Origin: JAAYZX01 sp040770645
GTDB taxonomy: Bacteria; Actinomycetota; Thermoleophilia; RBG-16-64-13
DNA: 64,000 bases
Reading direction: 5' to 3'
Assembly (NCBI GenBank): GCA_040770645.1
Contig: JAXGIS010000009.1
Span: 27,903 to 91,902 of the forward strand
Shown in pieces: positions 18,303 through 28,124 of this stretch. A program made the position numbers and the translations under genes. Every line of letters begins with the position of its first letter. The stretch's first letter is position 1. Below the pieces are notes generated by a model. It did not search any database. It was given only the letters and a program-made list of their open reading frames with translations, and had not been told where the DNA came from.

Positions 18303-18601
18303 GTGGGCCTTCTGGAAAGGGCTATAGGTCGGGGCAAAAGCCGGGGGCAGGTTATCCTGTTCCACGATCCCAGGTGAGAAGATTGTCGGGAGGCGAGGAG
18401 TTTCTTCGCCAGACACAACCTGCAGGTGGTGGAACGGGACATCACGAACGATCCCCAGGCTCGTGCCTTCTTGAAAGATCGGTATGGGCGGGTGGCGGCG
18501 CCGGCCATTCTGGTGGGGAGCGCTTGTTCTGGGGATTCGAGGCCAACCGCCGGGAGTTGATGGAGCTGATGGGTATCGAGGATGACGAACTCGCTGGTTG
18601 A
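18303..18601 (+). CDS. Glutaredoxin-like selenoprotein with a UxxC site (in-frame UGA)
   Basis: The GTG at 18303 has AGGAG five bases upstream. The frame reads VILFHDPR, then TGA (18375-18377), then EDCREARSFFARHNLQVVER, DITNDPQARAFLKDRYGR and VAAPAILVG. One base is missing near 18513, after which ERLFWGFEANRRELMELMG follows to TGA 18601. This is the glutaredoxin/NrdH fold, with the N-terminal Cys of the CxxC site replaced by UGA (U-E-D-C) and the cis-Pro in AAPAILVG. Relatives reduce disulfides or act with peroxiredoxins. The gene lies 13 bases after the rhodanese gene and overlaps the next gene by 20 bases, so the three are one operon. Confidence 0.75.
18392..18410 (+). promoter_or_regulatory. 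Candidate SECIS hairpin of the glutaredoxin-like gene
   Basis: GGCGAGGA pairs with TCTTCGCC: eight pairs (one G-T) closed by a GTT loop at 18400-18402. The stem starts 15 bases after the in-frame TGA, which is the spacing expected of a bacterial SECIS element. Confidence 0.6.
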
Positions 18602-19595
18602 CCGCTCGCATGTGGAGCGGCTGCTTCTGCTGGCTGCGGCTTTGCGCACGGGAATGATCGATGCGCTGGCGGATGGGGAGGCGGCCACGGCTTCGGCCGT
18701 GGCCGCCTCCATCTCCGGCGATTCGCGCGCCTGCCGTTTGGTGTTGGAGGCTTTGGTGGAGGTGGGCGTGGTGGAGATAGTGGACCCTAAACCCGTACCT
18801 GCCGATTCCCAGACGGTGGAAGTTGGAGGAGAGCCCCGGTACCGGTTGACCTCACTGGGCCGCCGTCATCTGGTGGATCCCGGTCCCGAGTTGGAACGCG
18901 CATGGCTGGTTCATCAAGCCGGCAAAGCGCGAGGCTGGATGGATCTACCTCATATCATTGCACACGGACGGCGTCCAACCGGGGCGGGGCACGCTCGTGA
19001 CCTACACGCCTTCGCCCACACTATGGCCGAGGGCGATCCCTCCCCCATCGACGAGGTGGTGGATCTGGTGCTTGCGTACTGCGACCCTCTGCCGTCTCCG
19101 GGGAATATGCTCGACGTGGGTGGTGGTTTGGGTCACGTCGCGCGGCGTTTCGGCCTGCGCGGCATCCCGGGGGTTGTCTTCGACACACCTCGCATAACCC
19201 GTATAGCTCGTGAACATCTCGGCGAGAGGTCGGCGGCCATCCGCTTTGTGGCCGGTGATTTCAACCAATCCCTGCCGCCGGGTCCTTTCGCTGTGGCCTA
19301 TCTGGGCAATGTTTTCCACATCTACGCACCGGATCGGAACCAGGCGCTCGCGCGTCGCGTGTTCCAGGCGATTGTGCCGGGAGGGGCGCTGGCGGCCGTA
19401 GATTACGTGTGGGGCAGGAGCCCGCGGGCGCGCATGTTCGCTGTGGACATGTTGCAAGCCACCGACGAAGGTGGCGTGTGGACCGAGGACGAGTATCGTG
19501 GCTGGTTGACGGCAGCGGGTTTCGAAGACGTGCGTATTGTCGATCTCACCTTAGGTGGCAACCAACTCATACTGGGCCGCCGCCCGCGGGCATGA
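18582..19595 (+). CDS. SAM-dependent O-methyltransferase-like protein
   Basis: 337 residues. The N-terminal third is a winged-helix dimerisation domain (LLLAAALRTGMIDALADGEA, YRLTSLGRRHL), and the rest is a class I methyltransferase with the SAM-binding LDVGGGLGHVARRFG near residue 178. The family (Methyltransf_2, O-methyltransferase 2) includes acetylserotonin and antibiotic O-methyltransferases. The start ATG lies within the end of the UGA glutaredoxin gene, and the operon continues to fprA 87 bases later. The substrate is unknown. Confidence 0.83.
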   Translation: MTNSLVDRSHVERLLLLAAALRTGMIDALADGEAATASAVAASISGDSRACRLVLEALVEVGVVEIVDPKPVPADSQTVEVGGEPRYRLTSLGRRHLVDPGPELERAWLVHQAGKARGWMDLPHIIAHGRRPTGAGHARDLHAFAHTMAEGDPSPIDEVVDLVLAYCDPLPSPGNMLDVGGGLGHVARRFGLRGIPGVVFDTPRITRIAREHLGERSAAIRFVAGDFNQSLPPGPFAVAYLGNVFHIYAPDRNQALARRVFQAIVPGGALAAVDYVWGRSPRARMFAVDMLQATDEGGVWTEDEYRGWLTAAGFEDVRIVDLTLGGNQLILGRRPRA

Positions 19596-19682
19596 GACGG
19601 GCGGCGCGAGGCGGCTGCGTTGCCGGTTGGAACCACTTATCTCAACCAACACTCGAGGCGATGATGGAGGAGGTTCTCTGAC

Positions 19683-20890
19683 ATGCAGCGTGTTTCCCTG
19701 GCGGACGATATTTATTGGGTGGGAGCCATCGATTGGGACATTCGAGACTTCCACGGGTACAGCACTCCCCGCGGGAGCACATACAACTCCTACCTCATCG
19801 TCGATGACAAAGTATGTGTGGTCGACGGGGTGCGGGCAGGGTTCGGGCCTGAGATGTTGCGCCGCATCCGCGGGTGTTGTGATAACCGCGCGGTGGACTA
19901 CTTCGTCGTGAACCATGTGGAGATGGACCACACGGGTAGCCTGCCTTGGCTCATAGAACAGCTGGCTCCCGGCAAGATAGTGACCTCCAAGCGCGGACAG
20001 GAGGCACTGGTCCAACATTTCGGCCCCGAGGAGTGTGAGCGCTGGGACATCCTGGCCGTCGGCACTGGGGACGAAATCAGTCTGGGGCGCTACACGCTCT
20101 CCTTCCTCGAGGCACCCATGTTGCACTGGCCGGACAGCATGTTCACTTACATAAAGGAGCCGCACGTTCTTCTGCCCAACGACGCCTTTGGTCAACATCT
20201 GGCGGGTAGCCATCGCTTTGCGGACCAAATGGATATGAACCTGGTCATGGAAGAGGCCGTCACCTACTTCGCCAACATTTTGATGCCGTTCGCGGGTCAA
20301 ATCGCCAAGATGATCCAGAAGGTCATCGACATGGGACTCGAGATCGATATGCCTCGGCCCCAGTCACGGGGTGGTGTGGCGACGGCGTGAAGACATCGAC
20401 GCCATCATCGAGGCCTATGCGGCCTGGGCGCGTGCAGGCCCGGCCCTGCGTCTGCCTCCTCTACGACACATGTGGCAATCCACCGAGAAGATGGCCAAAG
20501 CCATCGCAGATGGGGTGGCCCAAGAGGACGTGGAGGTTGTGGTGCTGCGGCTGGGTCGGACCCCTTTGGCGCAGGTGGCCAGGCACATCCAGGAGTCGAG
20601 AGCGTTTCTGGTGGGGTCGCCGACACTCAACAACGGTATGCTTCCGACAGTAGGCGCGTTACTAACCTATATTAAAGGTCTGCGTCCGAAATCCAGACTG
20701 ACCGGTGCTTTCCGGCTCTGCCAGATGGGGCGGTGGAGGAGTGAAAGAAATCGATGCCACCCTCCGATCCATGAACCTCGAGGTGCTCGAGCCGCTTGAG
20801 TACCGCTACGTGCCCAGCGAGGAGCAACTGCTGGCCTGCGAGGATTACGGCCGTCGGGTGGCGGCACGGGTGAAGGAGTGGGTGCGTTAA
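19683..20890 (+). CDS. FprA-type flavodiiron protein (several frameshifts)
   Basis: A-type flavoproteins reduce oxygen or nitric oxide at a di-iron site fed by FMN. The metallo-beta-lactamase-like domain is intact, with the metal ligands HVEMDH (His78, Glu80, Asp82, His83) and further ligand regions around LEAPMLHWPDSM and PNDAFGQH. After a shift near 20360 come SHGVVWRR, then the flavodoxin domain: PCVCLLYDT, MWQSTEKMAKAIADG, FLVGSPTLNNGMLPTVGALL, and WGGGGVKEIDATL. At least four single-base shifts between 20355 and 20720 interrupt it, each resumed by conserved sequence, so read errors are likely. The ATG at 19683 has GGAGGAGG upstream. A likely reductase is encoded nearby at 21703. Confidence 0.85.
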
Positions 20891-20898
20891 GGCCGAAG

Positions 20899-21660
20899 TC
20901 AAATGGTGGGGAGCAACGCCTTGCGTTCGGATGGGTACTCGGGGAACCCGGCGCTTGTACCAACGATGGGTGGTCAGGGCTCGTGGCACCAGGTTCGCGG
21001 CGGTCCACACGAAGAAGGCGAGGCCGCCGGGATTCCAAGAGGCGAGGGCCCACCCGCCCCACTCCATGATTTCGCCCAGGTAGTTGGGGCACGAGACCCA
21101 TCGAAACGGCCCGCCATATGGGGGATGCAGTAGGTTTCCTCTCCGGGAGCGCGGAGCTGGATGAACGTCTCGTCCGAGTATTTGTTGAGTGCGAAACCTG
21201 TGGCGAAAAGGATGACCCCGGCCAGAAACGGGGATCAGTCAGCCAGTGGTCTGGGAAAGCTGGGCCCAGGGTGAAGATACCGCGCGTTGAGGTAGGCGTT
21301 GCCGGTGTTGAAGACGATGCCCAGGAAGATGGTCACGAACGCCATCTGCTCGGCGATTGCCCCGCAGGCGCAGCAGGCCGAAGAAGGCACGGTGCAGGTA
21401 GTGGGTCATCCACAACCCAAACAACACCAGTGTCACCAAACCGAAAGAACGGCGTTCACCCAGGACGAACAGAGCACCGAAGACCACCACGGCGGGGAGT
21501 TCCGCGGGGAACCATCCGATTTGGGGGCGGAGTTCCCAACCGAAGCCCCGCGGGCAAGTCGACCGTAGGGGGCCGGGACGAATAGGAGTGTGAGGAACAC
21601 CACCGCCGCGAGACCCAGCCAGACCAGAACCAGAATGTTGTAGAAAGAGGTCTCGCTCAT
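20899..21660 (-). CDS. Steroid 5-alpha-reductase-like membrane protein (frameshifted)
   Basis: Reading the minus strand across several frames gives MSETSFYNILVLVWLGLAAV, FGALFVLGERRSFG, FGLWMTHYLHRAFF, and in the C-terminal part EWGGWALASWNPGGLAFFVW and RALTTHRWYKRR. This is the 3-oxo-5-alpha-steroid 4-dehydrogenase C-terminal domain family (multi-pass, NADPH-binding C-terminus). The likely stop is at 20899-20901. Frames change at about 21500, 21370, 21100 and 20950. Start ATG 21660 is the best guess; the frame opens upstream to 21681. In bacteria such proteins reduce or methylate lipid-like substrates; the real one is unknown. It converges with fprA. Confidence 0.65.
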
Positions 21661-21702
21661 AAAAATATAGATTAGCATCACGTATGATCAGATGGCGAGG
21701 TT

Positions 21703-23107
21703 GTGAGCCGGGTCCATGAACCGGTACGGAAAGGGGACGAGTTGAGCCGCTATGTCATCGTTGGAGGGGGAGTAGCAGGGACGCGGGCTGCGGAAACCAT
21801 CCGTAGGCAGACGCCTACGGATGAGATCTTGATACTCAGCGCCGAGTCCCGCCCATTCTATCGCCGGCCGCAGTTGACCGACTATGCGGCCGGGTTGCTC
21901 TCGGCCGGCGCGCTCAGCGCCCGGCCCCAAGCCTCGTGGCGTGAGCGGAACCTCGACCTGCGTTTGGGGACGGTGGTACACGCGGTCAAGCCGGAAGAGC
22001 ACATTGTCGTCACCTCCGGCGATGCGGTCTTGGAGTACGATCGCCTGATCGTGGCCACCGGCCGGGCTCCGCGGATGTACGCCGCATCGGATGGCGTAGG
22101 TGTTGGTCTACCCGGAGTGATCTCGTTCACGAATTTCGATGAGGCCACAGAACTTCGTGCCCTGCAGGGCGGTGGGCGGGCGGTTGTATTCGGGGACACG
22201 CTGCCGGCCTTGCAGATGGTACAGGCCGCATCGGCGCTGGGTTTGGAGGTGACGTATCTTGCCGCGGGTGAGCGGATCCTGCACAACGTGCTAGACGATG
22301 ACGCTTCGCAGATTGTGGCAAATAGGATGCGGGCGGCAGGCGTTCAGTTGGTGTGGACGGCCGCAGTCGCCGGCATCGTGCAGAAGGACGAGAAAGCGTG
22401 CGGCGTACGCTTGGCCGATGGGAAGGTGTACTCCGCCGACATAGTGGGAGCCTGCGCGTCTTATGAGCCGGCGGCGGATTTTCTGCCTGGAGGGGCAGCG
22501 GCACTGCGTATTGCAGAGGACTTGTCTACGCCTTGGGAAGACGTGTGGGCCGCCGGCGACGTGGTGGGTGATGAACCTCCTTTCAACTGGCTCCGCGCCT
22601 GGCGCCAGGGGGAGCGGGCGGCATTGGCGGCGTGCGGCTCTCCGGTTCCGGCTTCACCGGGGCGGTCGACAGTGCACGTGCTGAACTGTCAGGCGATGGG
22701 GCTGAGTCTCGCCGCTATTGGCCAGACGGTCGTCCCTTACCGGTCGGGGCCGACCGAACTGCGCACCGATGTGATGGGTGAGTTCTACAAGAAGCTTGTG
22801 TTCTCGGCCGATGATCGCCTGATCGGCGCGCTCTTGGTGGGCAACATCGCGGAAGCCGGAGCTCTGGAAGAAGCCGTGAAGATGGGTATCGGCAGGGCCG
22901 ATCTCGACCCGCTGCTCCTCAAACAGCTGTTCGAGCCCACCTTATCGTCCACAGTATCTCGGTGTCCAGTGCCCTGTCTGCCGCCACGAGATCCAGTTGG
23001 AACCCGACGCCAAGGCCGGAGACCGGGTGACCTGCCCCATCTGTGGGGTGGACTTCGAGCTCGCCGAAGAGGCGAGCAAGCGGCCACAGGTCAAGGCAAC
23101 GCATTAG
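21703..23107 (+). CDS. FAD-dependent NAD(P)H oxidoreductase with C-terminal zinc ribbon
   Basis: Two Rossmann folds are visible: VIVGGGVAGTRAAETI at the start (FAD) and a second nucleotide site around GGRAVVFGDTLPALQMVQAA. DRLIVATGRAPR and VWAAGDVVGDEP are standard for NADH:rubredoxin or nitrite reductase-type flavoproteins. After a one-base shift near 22950 the frame continues as QYLGVQCPVCRHEIQLEPDA and VTCPICGVDFELAEEA to TAG 23107, a CxxC...CxxC rubredoxin- or zinc-ribbon-like tail. A TATGAT box at 21683-21688 leaves little room for the GTG at 21703, so TTG 21742 (SRYVIVGGG) may be the true start. It could feed electrons to FprA. Confidence 0.8.
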
Positions 23108-23352
23108 CCGTACCGGAAGCGATCAACGCGGCCCGCGCCAACCCGATGGAGTAGTTGCCCATGTTGGCGGCGGAAGGTGCCGATTGCTCCAGCATGAGAC
23201 GCGCCCTCCCCGCAAGTTCTTCGTCGCGGCGCGCGCGCGTTGCCAATAGGCGGCGCACGCGGCAGCACGGGTATTCTCCGGGAGCGGAGTCTCTGTGCGC
23301 GCAAGCCGTCCGACTCGGGCCTCATATACCGGCTCGGAATCGGGCGGCACGT
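23108..23352. other. Intergenic region without a recognised gene
   Basis: About 245 bases lie between the convergent flavoprotein gene and the DUF255 gene. The open frames in it have no recognisable protein signature, and no hairpin with a T tract was found. Confidence 0.5.
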
Positions 23353-24638
23353 TCACCGGGCGGCAACGTCCGCCAGCAGCACGCTCTTCCCCGACACGGT
23401 GAAGTAGCTGTCTATGGCTGCCCACAACTCTTCGGCCCGATTCAGCCACAGGTCGTTGTGCGTCTTCCCCGGCTCGCCCAAACCAGTATCGTTCAGCTGA
23501 AGGGCCGCTTCCAGCATCGTCAGCTGGTCGTTCAGGTAGCAGTCCGGCCCATTTGGGGTTCGAGCGAGGAGGCCGCGGGCACTGCGCCGGCTCCACAGGC
23601 GGCCGGCCACCTCTTCGGCTCGAGTCCCGTGCCCGCTTTCGGGAAATGCGGTCTCCACCCATACCAAGGCTCGTATGGCCGTGGCGTTGGCGTCTGTGTA
23701 GGTGGGGCACCCTCCTGTTGGCCCGCAATCGCCGCCGTCACCGGCCGCCAATGCATGGGCGAATGCACCCTCTGTGGGTATCCAAAGAGCGCTGTTCATG
23801 AAATCTACGATCCCAGCAGCCGTGGCAGCCAGATCCGGGCGCGCCAGAAGGCGGGAGGCTTGGGCGAACACAATGGCCAGTGCGGCATTATCGGTGAGGA
23901 GCCTCTCGGTGTGCGGGGCCGACCAGTCGCGTTCTGCCGCGTAGCGATAGAAGCTCCCACTTGTCCGATCGTGGATCTCTCCGGCCGTGAGCGCGTCCAG
24001 CGTGCGCTCCAGGACCGTTCGCGCCCTTGCGTCTTCCATCAGGAGGAGGGTCTCGGAGAATGTCGGCGCGCGGAAACTTGGCACGCGGCCCGCCCGAAGC
24101 CGCCGTATTCGGCATCGAAGGCGCTCAAGGCGGTTTCGGTCACGAAGGCGAGGAACTCCGGTGTCAGCGCGCGCACGGCGGGTTGTTCGCGCAGAGAGTG
24201 CAGCAGCGCGGCCGTGGCCATACGTAGCTCCGTGACTTCCGCAGCGAACTCGTCACGCTGAGAGATCCACGCACCCTGCACGTTGTCGAGCATATCCACC
24301 AGCTCGGCTCCGGTCAGGAACGTACCGCCGGCAATGGTCTCACCTTCCGGTGTGAGGCAGGCTACGGTGGGCCACCCCCCCAGTGAGTAGCGCAGGGCGA
24401 TGTCCGGCCTCTCGTCCACATCCACTCTCGCGGGGGTGAAAGATCGATTGAGCGTGGAGATGACTATGTCGTCAGAGAAGGCGCCCTCGTCGAGCGCGTG
24501 GCACCATTGGCACCACGTGGTCGTCAGGCAGAGGAAAAGGGGTCGATCATCCGCCGTCGCCTGCGCAACGGCCTCACTCCATTCACGCCAGGCGATCTCG
24601 GCGGCACGGTTGGGTCGCCGGGAGAACTGGAAAGGCAC
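23353..24638 (-). CDS. DUF255 (YyaL/SPATA20-like) thioredoxin-domain protein, frameshifted
   Basis: The N-terminal thioredoxin-like DUF255 domain contains TTTWCQWCHALDEGAFSDD (CxxC), VDVDERPDIALRYSLGGWPT and TPEGETIAGGTF. Around 24040-24110 the frame changes at the FG-APKFPR-type segment, and a second block follows: GSFYRYAAERDWSAPHTERL, LTDNAALAIVFAQASRLL, TYTDANATAI, NDQLTMLEAALQL. Homologues usually exceed 600 residues; this one is about 430, so it is either a short variant or C-terminally reduced. The start is ATG 24638. The function is not established; the second domain resembles N-acylglucosamine epimerase-type barrels. Confidence 0.7.
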
Positions 24639-24739
24639 GAGATCTCACCTCCGCTCGGCCCGGGGACGGCCCAGGCAGGTGTAGGGCAACAGTGATGCGG
24701 GGAAGGTATAGCACAGACCGAACGACGAGGGAGCCTGCT

Positions 24740-24937
24740 GTGACCGACGAGGTGAAAGTGTGCATCAACTGCAACCAACCTCTGGATGAGAGGGTGGAGG
24801 AGATAGAGCGCACCGGTGGTGCGGGAAGTGCTTCTACCGGCGTGTGCGACACGTTCCGGGTGTGGTTCTGTATCAACCCCGATTGTGTCATGTTCAAGGC
24901 CGATCTGTACCGTGAGCAGATCGCCGATCGACGGTGA
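24740..24937 (+). CDS. Small Cys-rich protein with two CxxC-type knuckles
   Basis: About 65 residues from GTG 24740, with GAGGGAG upstream. VCINCNQPLDERVEEIE carries one CxxC, and FCINPDCVMFKADLYR carries C-x4-C. The spacing suggests one bound metal. It is followed 13 bases later by a second small Cys-rich protein of similar plan (CTSPECMM versus CINPDCVM), so the two probably arose by duplication. The function is unknown. Confidence 0.6.
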   Translation: MTDEVKVCINCNQPLDERVEEIERTGGAGSASTGVCDTFRVWFCINPDCVMFKADLYREQIADRR

Positions 24938-24950
24938 GGAAGGAGGCGAC

Positions 24951-25181
24951 GTGGCAGAACCGCACAACTGCGAACGGTGCCACGTGCACCAGGCGGAAGT
25001 GGTGATGAAAGGCCCCGGAGGCGAAACGACTTACCTGTGCACGTCTCCAGAGTGCATGATGGCGGCCGGTATCTGTACCAACTGCAATGTACAACTGGAG
25101 CAGCGGGTTCTCGATTCCGGTGAGACGGTACTCGAGTGCCCGGTTTGTGGCTTTCAGCAGCGGATCGTACCTTTGACTTGA
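24951..25181 (+). CDS. Small zinc-ribbon protein
   Basis: 76 residues from GTG 24951 with GGAAGGAGG upstream. Four Cys pairs are visible: CERCHVHQA, CTSPEC, CTNCNVQLEQR and CPVCGFQQRI. The last two form a standard zinc ribbon. It is related to the preceding gene, and the next gene (PspC) starts 11 bases later, so all three are likely one operon. No enzyme motif is present; a nucleic acid or protein-binding role is possible. Confidence 0.62.
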   Translation: MAEPHNCERCHVHQAEVVMKGPGGETTYLCTSPECMMAAGICTNCNVQLEQRVLDSGETVLECPVCGFQQRIVPLT

Positions 25182-25191
25182 GGAGGCGGCA

Positions 25192-25458
25192 GTGCAGAAA
25201 CGGCTCTACCGATCCCGAACCGATCGTATGATCGGCGGGGTGTGCGGAGGCCTGGGCGAGTACCTCGAGTTCGATCCCACCATCATCCGCGTGATCTGGG
25301 TGATCATCGCGCTCATGGGGGGCGCGGGCATACTCGCGTATCTGGTCATGTGGATAATCGTGCCGGAGACGCCCGGGGATGTGGCACCACCTCCGGCGCC
25401 TCCCGCACCACCCACACCACCCGCACCTCCGCCACCACCGGCGCCGCCGGCTCAGTAA
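25192..25458 (+). CDS. PspC domain membrane protein
   Basis: 88 residues from GTG 25192 with GAGGAGGCGG upstream. The N-terminus LYRSRTDRMIGGVCGGLGEY followed by FDPTIIRVIWVI is the PspC signature, with one hydrophobic helix pair (VIIALMGGAGILAYLVMWII). The tail is almost only Ala and Pro (about 25 residues), which probably spans part of the cell wall or acts as a flexible arm. PspC proteins belong to envelope stress responses; no other psp gene is nearby. Confidence 0.85.
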   Translation: MQKRLYRSRTDRMIGGVCGGLGEYLEFDPTIIRVIWVIIALMGGAGILAYLVMWIIVPETPGDVAPPPAPPAPPTPPAPPPPPAPPAQ

Positions 25459-25487
25459 CAGCGGGACGGAACGAAAGTAGAGACGCC

Positions 25488-25532
25488 GCCGGAGGGGGCA
25501 GGGGCGGCCGGGCCGCCACTGCCCCCTCCGGC
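25488..25532. terminator. Long bidirectional terminator hairpin
   Basis: GCCGGAGGGGGCAG (25488-25501) pairs perfectly with CTGCCCCCTCCGGC (25519-25532), a 14-bp stem. The loop itself contains the inverted repeat GGCGGCC/GCCGCC. It lies between the convergent pspC and cbiO genes. Confidence 0.72.
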
Positions 25533-25536
25533 CGGC

Positions 25537-26348
<812 letters not shown>

Positions 26349-26352
<4 letters not shown>

Positions 26353-27107
26353 AGGATGGCGAGCGCACTGAGCAGGGCCAGTAGTCCGGAACAGGCCATT
26401 GCCGTCAGGAAGACCGCATCCCTGACACGAAAAACGGGTGCCCGTCCGGTCCGGGCCACGGCCGGGGTTGCGCCCTCCCAGCCGCGGCTGAGCATCGCTC
26501 GGTGCACGCGTTCACTGCGCGCGTACGAGCGCAGGAACAACGAGCCCAGCAGGTGGCCCAACGCCGGTGCGTCTCCCAGCCAGCGGGGTTGGTAGTTGCG
26601 GGCGGCGAGCGCCCGTCTCATGCGCGCCAGCTCATCGGTGAGGGTCTCGGCCCATCGGAAGAGGGATGCCACGATCACGAGTAGAAGGCGCGGCACCCGC
26701 AAGGCCTGCAATCCCCAGATGAGATCTGCGAACGAGGTTCGGGTCACAAGCACCACCATGATGGTGAGGGCCAACACGGCCTTGATGGTCACGGCCACGA
26801 CGATGACCCAGGGGGGGAGGCCGTGTGGGGACCATCTTACGTTGGGCATCAAGGTGGCCACCAGCAAGAGCCCGGCGAGCATGGCCAACACCGGCGCCAA
26901 GCCGAGGTAACGGCGCGCGACTAGGCGCAAGGGCAGGCGGGCTACGCCCACCAGGAAGGACACCGGCACCATGCACAAGGCCAGCGTGCCCAGGGCTCCG
27001 TTAGGAATGGCCACGATTCCAATTGCCAGGGTGAGGCACCCGACTATCTTGGCGCGGGGATCGAGTTGGTTGAGCCACGATGGCGGCAGCTGTTCGGTGT
27101 CCGCCAT
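26349..27107 (-). CDS. cbiQ: ECF transporter membrane component CbiQ
   Basis: 252 residues with five to six hydrophobic helices. LNQLDPRAKIVGCLTLAIGI at the N-terminus and a basic stretch ahead of ALAARNYQPRWLGD match the CbiQ/EcfT coupling motifs that bind the ATPase. The gene starts 12 bases after cbiM and overlaps cbiO, confirming an operon. It forms the transmembrane scaffold of the metal importer. Confidence 0.9.
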
Positions 27108-27119
27108 CGCGGTCCAAGA

Positions 27120-28124
27120 TCAGCGAGAGGCGCGACTGAGTACTCGGCCGAGGGCCAAGACTAGGCCACTCAGCACCAGAACGCCCAGCAAGCCTGCTAT
27201 CGCCGTGCTCCATATGCCCTCACCCATGGCAGGCACGGTGTAGTCCGGTAGCGGCGAGAAGCGCCACAGGGGTTCTTCGGCCGCCGTATCGGCGAAGCCG
27301 TGGTCTTCGGCCACTTTCTCCAGGCCATCGGGCGAGGTCGACGCAAACGGGGCCACAAAGATGACGAGCGCCAGAGCCACCACCAGCGCCACCAGCGCGA
27401 AGACACCCACCTTCCGGGTCTGAGCCCAGCGTGCGGAGCCGGAGGCACCTCCGGCGGCCTCAGGTACGAGTGTAGGCCGGCGAAGGGCGGGGGGCAGGCT
27501 CCGTATGAGGTCTGGTCGCGCCCTGAGGACAACCGCCAGCACGGCAGTTCCAATCAAAGCTTCACCCACGCCGATTATCATGTGCACGGAAACCATGGCA
27601 GGCAGCGTAAGTTGCAGCGGTGTCGTCCCCGACATCCACAACTGCAGAGCGCATGATGCTGAAGCCAGCACCACTGCCAGCCATGACGCTATGGCCACCG
27701 CCGCCAGGAAACCGGTGGAGCTTCGGCCGAGGAGGCGTCGCAGCCAGGCGAAGACGGCGTACCCCAACCACCCCCCAATGATGGCCATGTTAAAAACGTT
27801 GGCCCCCAGGGCAGTTATGCCACCGTCGGCCATAAGTAGGGCCTGCAGTATGAGTACGGCAGTAATGACGAGAAACCCTGCCCACGGCCCCAGTAATACG
27901 CAGGCCATCAACGCTCCCAGGAAATGCCCGCTGGTTCCGGCTGCCACCGGGAAGTTCAGCATCTGAGCCGCGAACACAAAAGCTGCGGTCACACCCAGCA
28001 GGGGCACCGATTGCTCCCCCAGTTCTTTGCCGGTCTTCTTCAGCGAGTAGCCGAGGGCCCCGGCGGAAACGACGCCCGTCACCGCGGCCACAGGTAGGTT
28101 CACGAAACCGTCAGGAATGTGCAT
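27120..28124 (-). CDS. cbiM: CbiM substrate-binding membrane protein fused to a PDGLE (CbiN-like) domain
   Basis: Start ATG 28124 (MHIPDGFVNLPVAAVTG), preceded by GAGGAGGC. The N-terminal MHIPDGF is diagnostic: His2 is a metal ligand in CbiM/NikM. The first 215 residues are the CbiM membrane domain, with FPVAAGTSGHFLGA and VHMIIGVGEALIGT. After a basic linker a second part contains FASTSPDGLEKVAEDHGFAD, the PDGLE/CbiN-type extracytoplasmic domain, followed by a final helix. So the N component is carried in the same chain. It serves cobalt or nickel uptake; the choice cannot be made from sequence. Confidence 0.92.
   Translation of the reverse strand: MHIPDGFVNLPVAAVTGVVSAGALGYSLKKTGKELGEQSVPLLGVTAAFVFAAQMLNFPVAAGTSGHFLGALMACVLLGPWAGFLVITAVLILQALLMADGGITALGANVFNMAIIGGWLGYAVFAWLRRLLGRSSTGFLAAVAIASWLAVVLASASCALQLWMSGTTPLQLTLPAMVSVHMIIGVGEALIGTAVLAVVLRARPDLIRSLPPALRRPTLVPEAAGGASGSARWAQTRKVGVFALVALVVALALVIFVAPFASTSPDGLEKVAEDHGFADTAAEEPLWRFSPLPDYTVPAMGEGIWSTAIAGLLGVLVLSGLVLALGRVLSRASR

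Noticed and set aside
23155..24261. 368-codon plus-strand frame opposite the DUF255 gene
   Set aside because: The minus strand shows clear DUF255 motifs, and the plus frame has none.
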